Source of the DNA: Candidatus Woesearchaeota archaeon CG10_big_fil_rev_8_21_14_0_10_45_16
GTDB taxonomy: Archaea; Nanobdellota; Nanobdellia; Woesearchaeales; GW2011-AR9
Reading direction: 5' to 3'
DNA: 64,000 nucleotides
Assembly: GCA_002762785.1 (NCBI GenBank)
Contig: PCXY01000005.1
Span: forward strand, 124,001-188,000
Part shown: positions 26,461-34,933 of the stretch, piece after piece
Layout: each line of letters begins with the position of its first letter
Numbering within the stretch: position 1 is the stretch's first letter
Notes under the pieces: model-generated
Database searches by the model: none
Told to the model about the DNA's origin: nothing
What the model saw: only the letters and a program-made list of their open reading frames with translations
Position numbers and translations under genes: made by a program

Positions 26461-29340
26461 ATGAAATTCAGCATAGCAGGGAGAGAGATAGGTGACGACT
26501 GCCCTTGCTTTACCATCGCCGAGATCGGCATCAATTTCAACGGCAGTTTAGATACTGCTAAAAGATTGATCGATGCGGCAGTAGCTGCCGGCTGTGATGC
26601 GGCCAAGTTCCAAGCTTTCAGCGCCGACAACATCTATCCCAAGACGGCTGGTACGTTAGATTGGGAAGATAACGAAAAAAAATATTCCTATTCCATCCAC
26701 GAAAACGTCAAAAAATTTGAACTGCCCAAATCCTGGGTGCCGGAACTGAAGCGATATTGTGATGAAAAAAGGATCATCTTCTTCTCCAGCATCTGTGATG
26801 AAGAACAGGCTGATTATTATGATTCCTTAGGCGTCCCTTTGTTCAAAACCACATCGTACGCTGTCACCCATCTGCCGTTGATCGAATACATCGCCAAGAA
26901 AGGCAAGCCGATCATCATCTCCACTGGAGGATCCGATCTTCAGGAAGTGAAAGAAGCATATGAAGCAGCCAGAAAATACAACGGCAAGATCATCCTGCTG
27001 CACTGTGTGATTAAGTACGGCGCTGCTTTAGATACCATCAATATGAACGTTCTCGATACTCTGAAAACAGAATTTCCAGATGCAGTCATCGGCTATTCAG
27101 ACCATACTTACGAAGCCGTTGACACGCCGGTTGCCGCAGTGTACAAAGGAGCGAAAGTGGTGGAGAAACATATCACTCTAGACAGGAAAATGCCGGGACC
27201 TGATCATTTCTTCGCTTTGGAGCCAGCCATGTTAAAAGAGATGGTTACAGCAATAAAAGACACCGAGCGGAAGATGAATGAGGGCAAACCGATATCGATT
27301 AACCCGATCATCCTTGGTTCTGGAGAAAAGAAGATGCAGTCCAATGAAGAGTATCTTCGCAAGTTTGCCTTCCGCACCATCATAACTTCCAAAGCCATCA
27401 GCAAAGGAGAGACGATAAATCTCGACAACGTCAAGGTTCTGCGTCCTGGAAAGTTAGAGAAAGGATTAGAACCAAAAGAACTGCCCAAGATCACTGACGG
27501 TTCCTATAAAACAAAAGATAATCTTGCTGAAGGGACCGTCATCACCTGGAAAAATATTGAAGGAGGAAAAATGAACATCAACAATAAAGAACTGCAACAA
27601 GATAAAGCTTACATCATAGCTGAAATAGCGTCTGCCCATTGCGGCGACATCAACAAACTAAAACAGATCATCAAAAGCTGTGTTGACTCAGGCGTAGACG
27701 CCGTCAAGTTCCAGATGTTTGATGTCGACTACTTTGTATCAGTCTTCCATCCAAATTATCCTAATAACAAGAAAAACCAGTTCAGCAAGGAGACCTGGGA
27801 AGAGATCTTCAGTTACACCAAACAGTTCAACGTCGACGTCTGGGCAGATGTCTTCGACGAAGGCAGCGCCGATTTAGCCGAACAGCATGTGCATGGCTTC
27901 AAGCTGCATTCGACAGATGTCACCAACCCATTCATGATCAGGCACGTAGCTAAGAAAGGCAAGCCGATCATCCTGGCTGCTGGCGGAGCCACCCTCCAGG
28001 AACTGAAAAATGCGGTAAAGATGATTGAAGAAGCCGGCAACTGCCAGATCATCCTTAGCCACGGTTTCCAGGCTTATCCTACCAGTATCGAGAACGTTAA
28101 TCTTAAACGTCTCAATGTTTTGAGAGAAGAGTTTCCGCAATATACCATAGGCTACCATGACCATACTGATGCAGAGATGAACATGGCTAAAGTCATGCCT
28201 CTGGCTGCGTTCGCCTATGGAGCAAGAGTCATCGAGAAACACGTCACTGATGACCGTTCGCTCAAAGGCTTTGATTATGAATCATCTCTGAATCCAGATG
28301 AACTGAAAGAGATGGTCCAGATGTTCCAGACCTTCGAATCAAGCCTCGGCAGCGACGGATTTGAGATGTCGGAAGCTGAAATGAAATACAAAGATTACAC
28401 CAAAAGGTATGTCGTCGCCAAGAGACCGATCATGAAAAGTGAGACTATCACCAAAGAAGATCTTGCTTTCAAGAGATCGACACACGGTATCACCCCCCGA
28501 GAATATGAAAAAGTTGTCGGCAGGAAAGCAGCTAGGGACCTTAAGCAGGATGAATCCATCACCATGGCTGACATCGAGAATAAAGTGGCCATCTGCCTGG
28601 CTGTCCGGCTTAAGTCGACCAGACTGCCGAAGAAAGCTCTCCTAGAGATTGATGGACAGACGTTCATCGAACACCAGATCGATCGGATCAGGCGCTGCAA
28701 GAACGGCGAACTTATCCTCTGCACCTCAGACCTTGAAGAAGATTCTCTTTTGATAGAGATTGCCAAGCGAAAGGGCGTCAAGTGGTTTGCCGGCAGCGCA
28801 GATGATGTCATGGACAGGTTCATGAAAGCTGCTGAAAAAGAGAACGCTAATATAATCGTCAGGACCACCGGCGATAATCCTTTACAGGACCCAGAGCTGA
28901 TCGATCAGCAGATCGAATTCCATATCAAAGAAGGCGCTGATTACACCGGTATCGAAGATCTGCCGATCGGCTTCGAGGCAGAAGTCGTCAACATGTGGAC
29001 CTTGAAAGATGCTCACAGCAGGGTCAAAGACATCAAAGAGACAGAATTCATGACCTGGTTCATCAAAGATCCAAAACATTTTAAGGTGATGATCCTGCCG
29101 GTCGATGATAATCTTAAAAGAAAGTATCGGGTGACTTTAGACACGCCGGAAGACCAGAAGGTCATCAGCTCTGTGTTCGATGCTTTATACCCGCAAAATA
29201 AAACTTTCGGAGTGAAAGAAGTGGTGAATTTCTTAGACAACAATATCGAGATCGCTTCGATCAACGTTGACTATGAACAGATAAAACGGCCGCCAAAGCT
29301 TAAGGAGATGAACAATGATACAGATATCTCCAGTTATTGA
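26461..29340 (+). CDS. Nonulosonic acid synthase (NeuB x2) fused to CMP-sugar cytidylyltransferase
   Basis: Trifunctional-looking fusion of 959 residues. Residues 1-368 are a full NeuB/PseI/LegI synthase (FTIAEIGINFNG, KPIIISTGG, IGYSDHT, EKHITLDRKMPGPDH) with a C-terminal SAF/antifreeze-like domain. Residues 371-705 are a second NeuB plus SAF domain (YIIAEIASAHCGD, IGYHDHT, EKHVTDDRS), lacking the MPGPDH motif. Residues 706-959 are a SpsF/KdsB-like cytidylyltransferase (AVRLKSTRLPKKAL, RTTGDNPL). A TATA box at 26431 implies a leaderless ATG. At the first junction a GGAGG precedes an in-frame ATG at 27571, a relic of two genes or an internal start. The products would be a nonulosonic acid and its CMP form. 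Confidence 0.92.
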   Translation: MKFSIAGREIGDDCPCFTIAEIGINFNGSLDTAKRLIDAAVAAGCDAAKFQAFSADNIYPKTAGTLDWEDNEKKYSYSIHENVKKFELPKSWVPELKRYCDEKRIIFFSSICDEEQADYYDSLGVPLFKTTSYAVTHLPLIEYIAKKGKPIIISTGGSDLQEVKEAYEAARKYNGKIILLHCVIKYGAALDTINMNVLDTLKTEFPDAVIGYSDHTYEAVDTPVAAVYKGAKVVEKHITLDRKMPGPDHFFALEPAMLKEMVTAIKDTERKMNEGKPISINPIILGSGEKKMQSNEEYLRKFAFRTIITSKAISKGETINLDNVKVLRPGKLEKGLEPKELPKITDGSYKTKDNLAEGTVITWKNIEGGKMNINNKELQQDKAYIIAEIASAHCGDINKLKQIIKSCVDSGVDAVKFQMFDVDYFVSVFHPNYPNNKKNQFSKETWEEIFSYTKQFNVDVWADVFDEGSADLAEQHVHGFKLHSTDVTNPFMIRHVAKKGKPIILAAGGATLQELKNAVKMIEEAGNCQIILSHGFQAYPTSIENVNLKRLNVLREEFPQYTIGYHDHTDAEMNMAKVMPLAAFAYGARVIEKHVTDDRSLKGFDYESSLNPDELKEMVQMFQTFESSLGSDGFEMSEAEMKYKDYTKRYVVAKRPIMKSETITKEDLAFKRSTHGITPREYEKVVGRKAARDLKQDESITMADIENKVAICLAVRLKSTRLPKKALLEIDGQTFIEHQIDRIRRCKNGELILCTSDLEEDSLLIEIAKRKGVKWFAGSADDVMDRFMKAAEKENANIIVRTTGDNPLQDPELIDQQIEFHIKEGADYTGIEDLPIGFEAEVVNMWTLKDAHSRVKDIKETEFMTWFIKDPKHFKVMILPVDDNLKRKYRVTLDTPEDQKVISSVFDALYPQNKTFGVKEVVNFLDNNIEIASINVDYEQIKRPPKLKEMNNDTDISSY
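27562..27573 (+). promoter_or_regulatory. Internal Shine-Dalgarno and in-frame ATG inside NeuB fusion
   Basis: GGAGG at 27562-27566, four bases before an in-frame ATG (27571-27573) that lies exactly at the border of the first and second NeuB units. It is read through as Gly-Gly-Lys-Met in the fusion but could start a shorter protein of 589 residues. Confidence 0.6.
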
Positions 29341-29770
29341 CATTGAACAGGCTTTGCCGATCCTTTGGGAACACGACCTTAAGAACCAGAGGATAAACTT
29401 TCCAAAAGATTCACCGCGGAGACAGTTGTTTGAAGAAAGGATCAGGAGAGAGTACACAGAAGAGCCCGACGGTTTTTTCTTCATCATAGAGGTTGATAAG
29501 ATTGTTGGTTCGCTGATCCTGAAGACGAAGATTAATCACTACCGGGGGAAAAGATACGGAGATGTCAGAGCGATCTACCTTGATGAAGACAAGCGAGGAC
29601 AAGGTCACGGCAGCAGGATGCTGCAGTTTGCTGATGACCATTTCAAAAGCAAAGGCTGTTCATACGTTTTTGCCGGCATCTCTGCTCAGAATCCAGCATC
29701 AAATTCTCTCTTCACTGGATCTGGATACAGCCAGACCAGGGTCATCCTGGAAAAAGAATACGAACAATGA
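29315..29770 (+). CDS. GNAT-family N-acetyltransferase
   Basis: A 151-residue GNAT fold: the acetyl-CoA pyrophosphate loop is 'DKRGQGHGSRML' and the C-terminal part has 'NPASNSLFTGSGY'. An AAGGAG Shine-Dalgarno site lies 7 bases before the ATG, which overlaps the synthase gene by 26 bases. Between NeuB and a PseG-like hydrolase it probably acetylates the 4-amino group of the nonulosonic acid precursor, as PseH or LegH do (inference from context). A protein N-acetyltransferase is possible but less likely here. Confidence 0.87.
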   Translation: MIQISPVIDIEQALPILWEHDLKNQRINFPKDSPRRQLFEERIRREYTEEPDGFFFIIEVDKIVGSLILKTKINHYRGKRYGDVRAIYLDEDKRGQGHGSRMLQFADDHFKSKGCSYVFAGISAQNPASNSLFTGSGYSQTRVILEKEYEQ

Positions 29771-30789
29771 AAACGATCGCAATCCGTACGGACGGCAGCC
29801 AAAGCTATGGGATGGGGCATGTGCAAAATGCCCTTACTTTGGCCGCTTACCTCAAGAGATATGATGACTTCTCTATCTATTTTGTCATGATCTTTCCTGA
29901 AGGAATGGAAAAAGTACGGCAGCATGGTTATGACACCGAAACCTTGCGTAATGATGATCTTAAAGAACTGCTGCAGGTACTAAAGCGTAGAAAGACTGAT
30001 CTTTTGATAACAGATCTGCTAGAAATAAAAGAAGATTATTCAGAAGATCTTCAAAAAGCCAATATCAAAAGTGTCTGCTGTGATATTCTAGGCAGATCGA
30101 GACTGAAAGCAGATTTGCTGTTCAATAGGACGGTGATCGAGAAACGCTGGGAGAACTACGATCGAAACTCCAAGACCAAATTCTTTCTTGGGACAAGATA
30201 TGTTGTCCTTAAGCCAGAATATGGCCTAATCTGTTCACAGACAAGAAACATCAGCCAGACAGCAAAAAACGTGTTAATCACGATGGGCGGCGGCGATGAG
30301 TTCAATATCACCACTAGAGTTGTCAGAATACTCAAAGGTTTTCCTGATCTTTCGTTGACGGTCGTCCTTGGTTCTGCATTTGCAGATGAGGATACATTAA
30401 GAGAAGCCGTAAAAGGCACTTCCATCAAGATCATCAAAGATGTTCCTTCCTTAGCAAAACTTTTCTTAGAAAATGATATTGTCATCGGCGCTGGTGGCAG
30501 CACTTTATACGAATTAGCCTGTACTGGAACACCGGCCCTAATAATACCTATGAACGACCATCAGGTTGAAAACGCCGAAGCCTTTGCAGCAAAAGGCAGC
30601 GTCATCAGCACCAGGATCCACTCAGAAGCGACCGATAAAGAGATTGGAGAAAGCTTCATAAAGATAGCTGATAACAGCGTCCTGCGAAAGATGATGAGCA
30701 ATAAAGGGAAAAAAATTACAGATGGAAAAGGTGCAGAAAGGGTCGCTGAGATAATACAGCGATTCGCTTCCAGTGAGGAAAATGTCTAA
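29767..30789 (+). CDS. PseG/SpsG-like UDP-sugar hydrolase
   Basis: GT-B-like protein of 340 residues with the PseG N-terminal signature RTDGSQSYGMGH, whose His corresponds to the general base of PseG, and a C-terminal MurG-like half ('GGGDEFN', 'GAGGSTLYELACTGTPAL'). PseG releases UDP from the acetylated amino sugar to give the free sugar used by NeuB. The Arg that often follows the His in GHVMR is Asn here (GHVQN). ATGA overlap with the GNAT gene; consistent with a pseudaminic or legionaminic acid-type pathway. Confidence 0.88.
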   Translation: MKTIAIRTDGSQSYGMGHVQNALTLAAYLKRYDDFSIYFVMIFPEGMEKVRQHGYDTETLRNDDLKELLQVLKRRKTDLLITDLLEIKEDYSEDLQKANIKSVCCDILGRSRLKADLLFNRTVIEKRWENYDRNSKTKFFLGTRYVVLKPEYGLICSQTRNISQTAKNVLITMGGGDEFNITTRVVRILKGFPDLSLTVVLGSAFADEDTLREAVKGTSIKIIKDVPSLAKLFLENDIVIGAGGSTLYELACTGTPALIIPMNDHQVENAEAFAAKGSVISTRIHSEATDKEIGESFIKIADNSVLRKMMSNKGKKITDGKGAERVAEIIQRFASSEENV

Positions 30790-32194
30790 GATCGTCCTCA
30801 TCGGCATCGATGCCGCAACCTGGACCGTGATCGATCCTTTACTAAAAGATGGAAAACTGCCTTCAATCTCCTCTCTTATCGAGAATGGTGTTAGAGCTCC
30901 GCTGAAAAGTCTTCAGGGATATAAATCGCCTGCTTTATGGACCAGCATCGCCACCGGGAAGACGCCGGAGAAGCACAGCATATTATATTTCTCTAACCTC
31001 TACCTTGGGAAAACGAAAAGCAGGAACATCTCCACCAATCCGTTGATAAACTGGCCTCTTCGTCTAAAAAACCAGATCCATAAAGATCCTTTCACCACCT
31101 CAAGATCCGGCCACTTCCTAAATAAAGCCTATGTCTATTCAATGTTAAAGTACGGCCGCCTCTTAGAAAAGTTAAAGATGGGCGGAAACAGATTGACGAC
31201 CAGCACATCGCTGCAGGAAAAGACCATGTGGGAGATGCTCAGCAATGAAAAAGTCTCCTGCGGGGTCGTCGGCTGGCTGGTGACCTGGCCGGCGCAGAAG
31301 ATCCACGGCGCGATGATCTCAGAGAAAGCCATCGAAGGCTTACAGAAAATCTACAAGAACAAGTTTGATCTGGAAGAGGCCAAAGTAAGCATCACTTTCC
31401 CTGAAGAAATAAACGAAGAGATATCTTCTTTGAAGAAGAAAGCAGAAGAGATCAGCGATCAAGAGATAGATGGATTCTTCAACAACCTTTCAGCGGATGA
31501 AAAACAACAGATACGGAAGGATATTTTCGATCGCAAAAGCAGGCTGTCGTTCTTCACACATCTTTATCTCAGCGACCTCTTTTCAACAGAAGCTGGACTT
31601 CACCTAAAAAACAAGATTGATCCTGACTTCCTGTCAGTCTATCTTCCCGGGCTGGATGGCATCCAACATCTTTTCTGGCAGTTCCATCAGCCAGAATCTT
31701 TCTCATTTCTTCCGGAAGATCAGACCCATGTGGATAAGTTCAAAGACATGGTCAACAATTATTATATCTTCCTGGATAGCCTGATAAGCAGGATGGTCGA
31801 TGATGAAGCAGTCATTATCCTGGCTTCTGACCACGGCATGGAAGCTATCTCAGAAAAGGATTTTGACAAAACAGCGATACGATCAGGACAGCATGAGAAT
31901 TCGCCTGACGGCATCCTGATCATGAGCGGCGGACCTATCAAGAGGGGAGAACGATTGGAGAAAGCTACCATCCTGGATGTTGCACCGACTGTTTTATATC
32001 TTCTCGGAAAAGAAGTTGACATCAACATTGAAGGGAAGGTATTGAAAGATGCTTTTGACCCCACCCATATTGAAAACAATCCTGTCAGAAAGAAAGATTA
32101 CGGTAAGAAGAAAGGCGGCCAAGAATCGTTCTATACTTCAAAAGAAGAGAAAGAGGTCAAAGACCGGCTGAAAGCGTTAGGTTATCTCGATTAG
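30782..32194 (+). CDS. Alkaline phosphatase-superfamily phosphodiesterase/transferase (copy 1)
   Basis: Soluble member of the type I phosphodiesterase/nucleotide pyrophosphatase group, 470 residues. Metal and nucleophile motifs visible: GIDAAT at the N-terminus, SPALWTSIATGK (nucleophile Thr), GLDGIQH, LASDHGM and GQHENSPDG. No signal peptide or membrane helix. Start moved from GTG 30773 to ATG 30782, preceded by GAGG; it overlaps the PseG-like gene by eight bases, so it belongs to the nonulosonic acid operon. The substrate is unknown; hydrolysis or transfer of a phospho-group on a sugar or lipid is possible. Paralogous to 32226-33659. Confidence 0.85.
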   Translation: MSKIVLIGIDAATWTVIDPLLKDGKLPSISSLIENGVRAPLKSLQGYKSPALWTSIATGKTPEKHSILYFSNLYLGKTKSRNISTNPLINWPLRLKNQIHKDPFTTSRSGHFLNKAYVYSMLKYGRLLEKLKMGGNRLTTSTSLQEKTMWEMLSNEKVSCGVVGWLVTWPAQKIHGAMISEKAIEGLQKIYKNKFDLEEAKVSITFPEEINEEISSLKKKAEEISDQEIDGFFNNLSADEKQQIRKDIFDRKSRLSFFTHLYLSDLFSTEAGLHLKNKIDPDFLSVYLPGLDGIQHLFWQFHQPESFSFLPEDQTHVDKFKDMVNNYYIFLDSLISRMVDDEAVIILASDHGMEAISEKDFDKTAIRSGQHENSPDGILIMSGGPIKRGERLEKATILDVAPTVLYLLGKEVDINIEGKVLKDAFDPTHIENNPVRKKDYGKKKGGQESFYTSKEEKEVKDRLKALGYLD

Positions 32195-32225
32195 ATAGGT
32201 TAAAGAGAATTTTCTTAGATCCGCT

Positions 32226-33659
32226 TCAGATCAAGATCCTGCCCGATAATCCCGGTGGTATCGGCACTTCCATTATCTTGAACATCGTTGGTAAAACGTC
32301 GATGAGCTTGATATCATCGTCTCTTCTTGATTCAAGAGACCTATGATGCAGGATGAACATCCCGTAAGGAGCGTGGCCGGCATCGTCGCTGCCTTTGGTC
32401 GTAGCAAGATTGTGCAGCCCCTCGTTGCCAACATCGTTGTTGACACCCCACTTAAGGTCATCGAAATAAAGATAGAGATCGGGTCCGTTGTCGCGGTAAG
32501 GTCCTTTGTAGATATCCTGCGGGAAGAAAGGCAGGACCCGCAGCGGCTGCCCCTGGTCGTCGGCGATATTCCTGATCTTCTCATAGATCTCCTTCTGTAA
32601 TACAGGAACATCAGCTTCCTCAATTATCCCGTTCAGAGGATCACGCTGTTTACGGTTGAAATAGATCCGGCCGAAGTAAGCGCCGACAGCATACGCCCTT
32701 GTTTTCGACCAATCGACATTCTTAAAATCAAGCTTTTGCTGTTCAGATGGAGCTTCTTTCAGAACCAGATAACCTTCGCGGATAAGCCAGTCGTTGAGAT
32801 TGATCCTTCCATCCATCCTCGTGAAACCATGGTCGGAAGCGATGATCAGATAAGTATTATCGTCGAGCATCTCTTTGATAGAAGCGATCTCTGCATCAAG
32901 ATATTGATAATACTCTTTTAGGGAGTTCTGATACTCGTTAGGACCAGGATAACGGCGGTGCTTAGGGTCATGATATTTCCACATGGTATGCTGGATCCGA
33001 TCTGATCCCAGCATCACGGCCATGGCGAAATCCCATTTTTCATCCTGCACAAACTTTTTTAGGAGAGTTAACTGCTGGTCGGTCATGGCTTTAGCTTTTG
33101 AAAGCATTTCCGCCGGAGGAAGATTCTTATACCCAGCCAAGCCGGAACCGACGTCAAAAAGGTATTCTTTTCCATATCTCTTCTCGATCATCTTCCTGAC
33201 AGCTGGCGGGAAGACTGAACTATCATTAAGATCGGGCGAAAGAAAGCCACCGATCATGATCCCGTCCAATGAAGTGATGGGATAGGTAAGAGGGACATTG
33301 ACCAGGATCGACCGTTTCTTCAAATGATCGAGATAGTCCCAGATCCTTTTCTCTTTCACGCTCCGGGAATTCGAAAGACGCTGCTGATTATGATCGTCTT
33401 TATAGGTGTAGGAATAAACGTCGAAAAAACTGGGATCCTTGCCCGTCAAGAATGAAGTCCAGGCCACGATGGTAGACGGCGGGACAGAACTTTCCATCTT
33501 GCCATAGATAGAGTGTGATAATAGCGACTTGATGTTGGGAAGATCGTCCAGCCACTCGTCTAGTATCAAGTGTGGTGGAGCGCCGTCGATGCCGAGAACA
33601 ATGACTTTCGGCGAGGAAGTGTTCTTCTTACGGTTGAAGATATTCAGGAATGACCTCAT
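32226..33659 (-). CDS. Alkaline phosphatase-superfamily phosphodiesterase/transferase (copy 2)
   Basis: A 477-residue paralogue of the preceding gene: GIDGAPP, STIVAWTSFLTGK (nucleophile Thr), GSDRIQH, IASDHGF and a GHAPYG motif near the C-terminus. All metal-binding regions are kept. It lacks a signal peptide. TATA-like CATTTAAAAAG lies about 28 bases upstream of the ATG, so it has its own leaderless promoter on the minus strand, convergent with copy 1. Function within glycan metabolism is inferred from position only. Confidence 0.86.
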   Translation of the reverse strand: MRSFLNIFNRKKNTSSPKVIVLGIDGAPPHLILDEWLDDLPNIKSLLSHSIYGKMESSVPPSTIVAWTSFLTGKDPSFFDVYSYTYKDDHNQQRLSNSRSVKEKRIWDYLDHLKKRSILVNVPLTYPITSLDGIMIGGFLSPDLNDSSVFPPAVRKMIEKRYGKEYLFDVGSGLAGYKNLPPAEMLSKAKAMTDQQLTLLKKFVQDEKWDFAMAVMLGSDRIQHTMWKYHDPKHRRYPGPNEYQNSLKEYYQYLDAEIASIKEMLDDNTYLIIASDHGFTRMDGRINLNDWLIREGYLVLKEAPSEQQKLDFKNVDWSKTRAYAVGAYFGRIYFNRKQRDPLNGIIEEADVPVLQKEIYEKIRNIADDQGQPLRVLPFFPQDIYKGPYRDNGPDLYLYFDDLKWGVNNDVGNEGLHNLATTKGSDDAGHAPYGMFILHHRSLESRRDDDIKLIDVLPTMFKIMEVPIPPGLSGRILI

Positions 33660-33781
33660 GTTGATTCAGATCGTTAGATTTTCTTTTTAAATGTAATGTA
33701 ACTAAATATACGCTCTAATCTCCTACAAACCTTCACTTCTCTTTAACAAGCTTTAAATAGGCGCTTTTTGAAGCAAAGCTG

Positions 33782-34927
33782 ATGAAAATTGCGCTCTTGG
33801 CTCCCGGCTACCTCATAAGCAAGAAGGAAGCGACCTGGAAGACATTAAAAGACCTAGCTAAAGAGTATAACTCAGCCGGCCATAAGGCGGTGATCTGCGC
33901 CCGCAAACATCCCTCTCTTCCAGTATATGAAAAAGTGGAAGATGTCGATGTCTGGCGTCTTTATTCTGGGAAGATGGGAATAACACAAGGACGTAAGACT
34001 CTCGCTCACCTTAAGAAAAAAGGACTAGAGTTCGACGTGGTCCATGGGTTTGGAAGCCATACTCTCAGCATCCTGGGGACTTACCTGGCTGCCAGATGGA
34101 CAGGACAAAAAAATAGAAGCAGGATCATTCACACCATTAAGTCAGAAGGCGGACGGAGAAGAACATCTTTACTTTGTTCTCCTCTGCTTAATCTTGCCGA
34201 CAAAGTGACGTTTCCGACTAACGTCCTGATGAAGAAACACCAGAGGTTCGGCTGCCGGAAGAGCAAGTGCCGAGTTATCCGATCCAATATCAATCTGGAA
34301 CATTGCTATCCGCGGGACAAAGCATCGCTGCGGCAGAAACATGGCTTTGACTCACGACCGATCGTCTTGTATTGCGGAGCTTTAAGAAAAGAGAAAGGAG
34401 TAGATGATCTTATCAAAGCTATTCCCTCGGTAATCAAAGATTTCCCTGAAGCCCTCTTTATTTTTGCGATCAGGTCCAAAGCTTATTCTAAAGAAAAAAT
34501 CTACTTAGAAAAAGCTAGAAGTCTTGGCTGTCAACAGTCAGTCAGGTTCACGTTTGAAGATATTCCTATCGGAGAGTACATCAGCCTGGCCGATACTCTC
34601 GTTCTGGCTTACCCAACCCTGCTTGGAACAGAAGGAAACCCATCAAGCTTATTGGAAGCGATGGCCGCTAAGGTGCCGGTCGTCACGACCAAGCTTCCCG
34701 AACTTCAGGAGATAGCCGTTGATGGAGTGGATTTGCTGATGGCCGAACCGGGAAACCCTGTTGATGTAGGAAAAAAGGTCATAAAGATGCTGCGGGACCC
34801 AATGCTACGAGAGAAGTTAGGAGAGAATGCATATAAAAAAGCGCTGCGATTTGATGTCAAAGAGATCAGCCGACAGATGCTGGACATATATCAACAAGAC
34901 GAAGACAAAAAAATAAATGATGAATAA
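33782..34927 (+). CDS. Family 4 glycosyltransferase
   Basis: GT-B enzyme of 381 residues. The donor half includes 'YCGALRKEKGVDDLIKA' and the E-x7-E region 'EGNPSSLLEAMAAKVPVV'. N-terminal half starts 'LLAPGYL' without a Gly-Gly loop. A TATA box at 33751-33760 gives a leaderless ATG. Six bases before the CDP-alcohol phosphotransferase, so the two are probably cotranscribed. Confidence 0.9.
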   Translation: MKIALLAPGYLISKKEATWKTLKDLAKEYNSAGHKAVICARKHPSLPVYEKVEDVDVWRLYSGKMGITQGRKTLAHLKKKGLEFDVVHGFGSHTLSILGTYLAARWTGQKNRSRIIHTIKSEGGRRRTSLLCSPLLNLADKVTFPTNVLMKKHQRFGCRKSKCRVIRSNINLEHCYPRDKASLRQKHGFDSRPIVLYCGALRKEKGVDDLIKAIPSVIKDFPEALFIFAIRSKAYSKEKIYLEKARSLGCQQSVRFTFEDIPIGEYISLADTLVLAYPTLLGTEGNPSSLLEAMAAKVPVVTTKLPELQEIAVDGVDLLMAEPGNPVDVGKKVIKMLRDPMLREKLGENAYKKALRFDVKEISRQMLDIYQQDEDKKINDE

Positions 34928-34933
34928 GATAAG

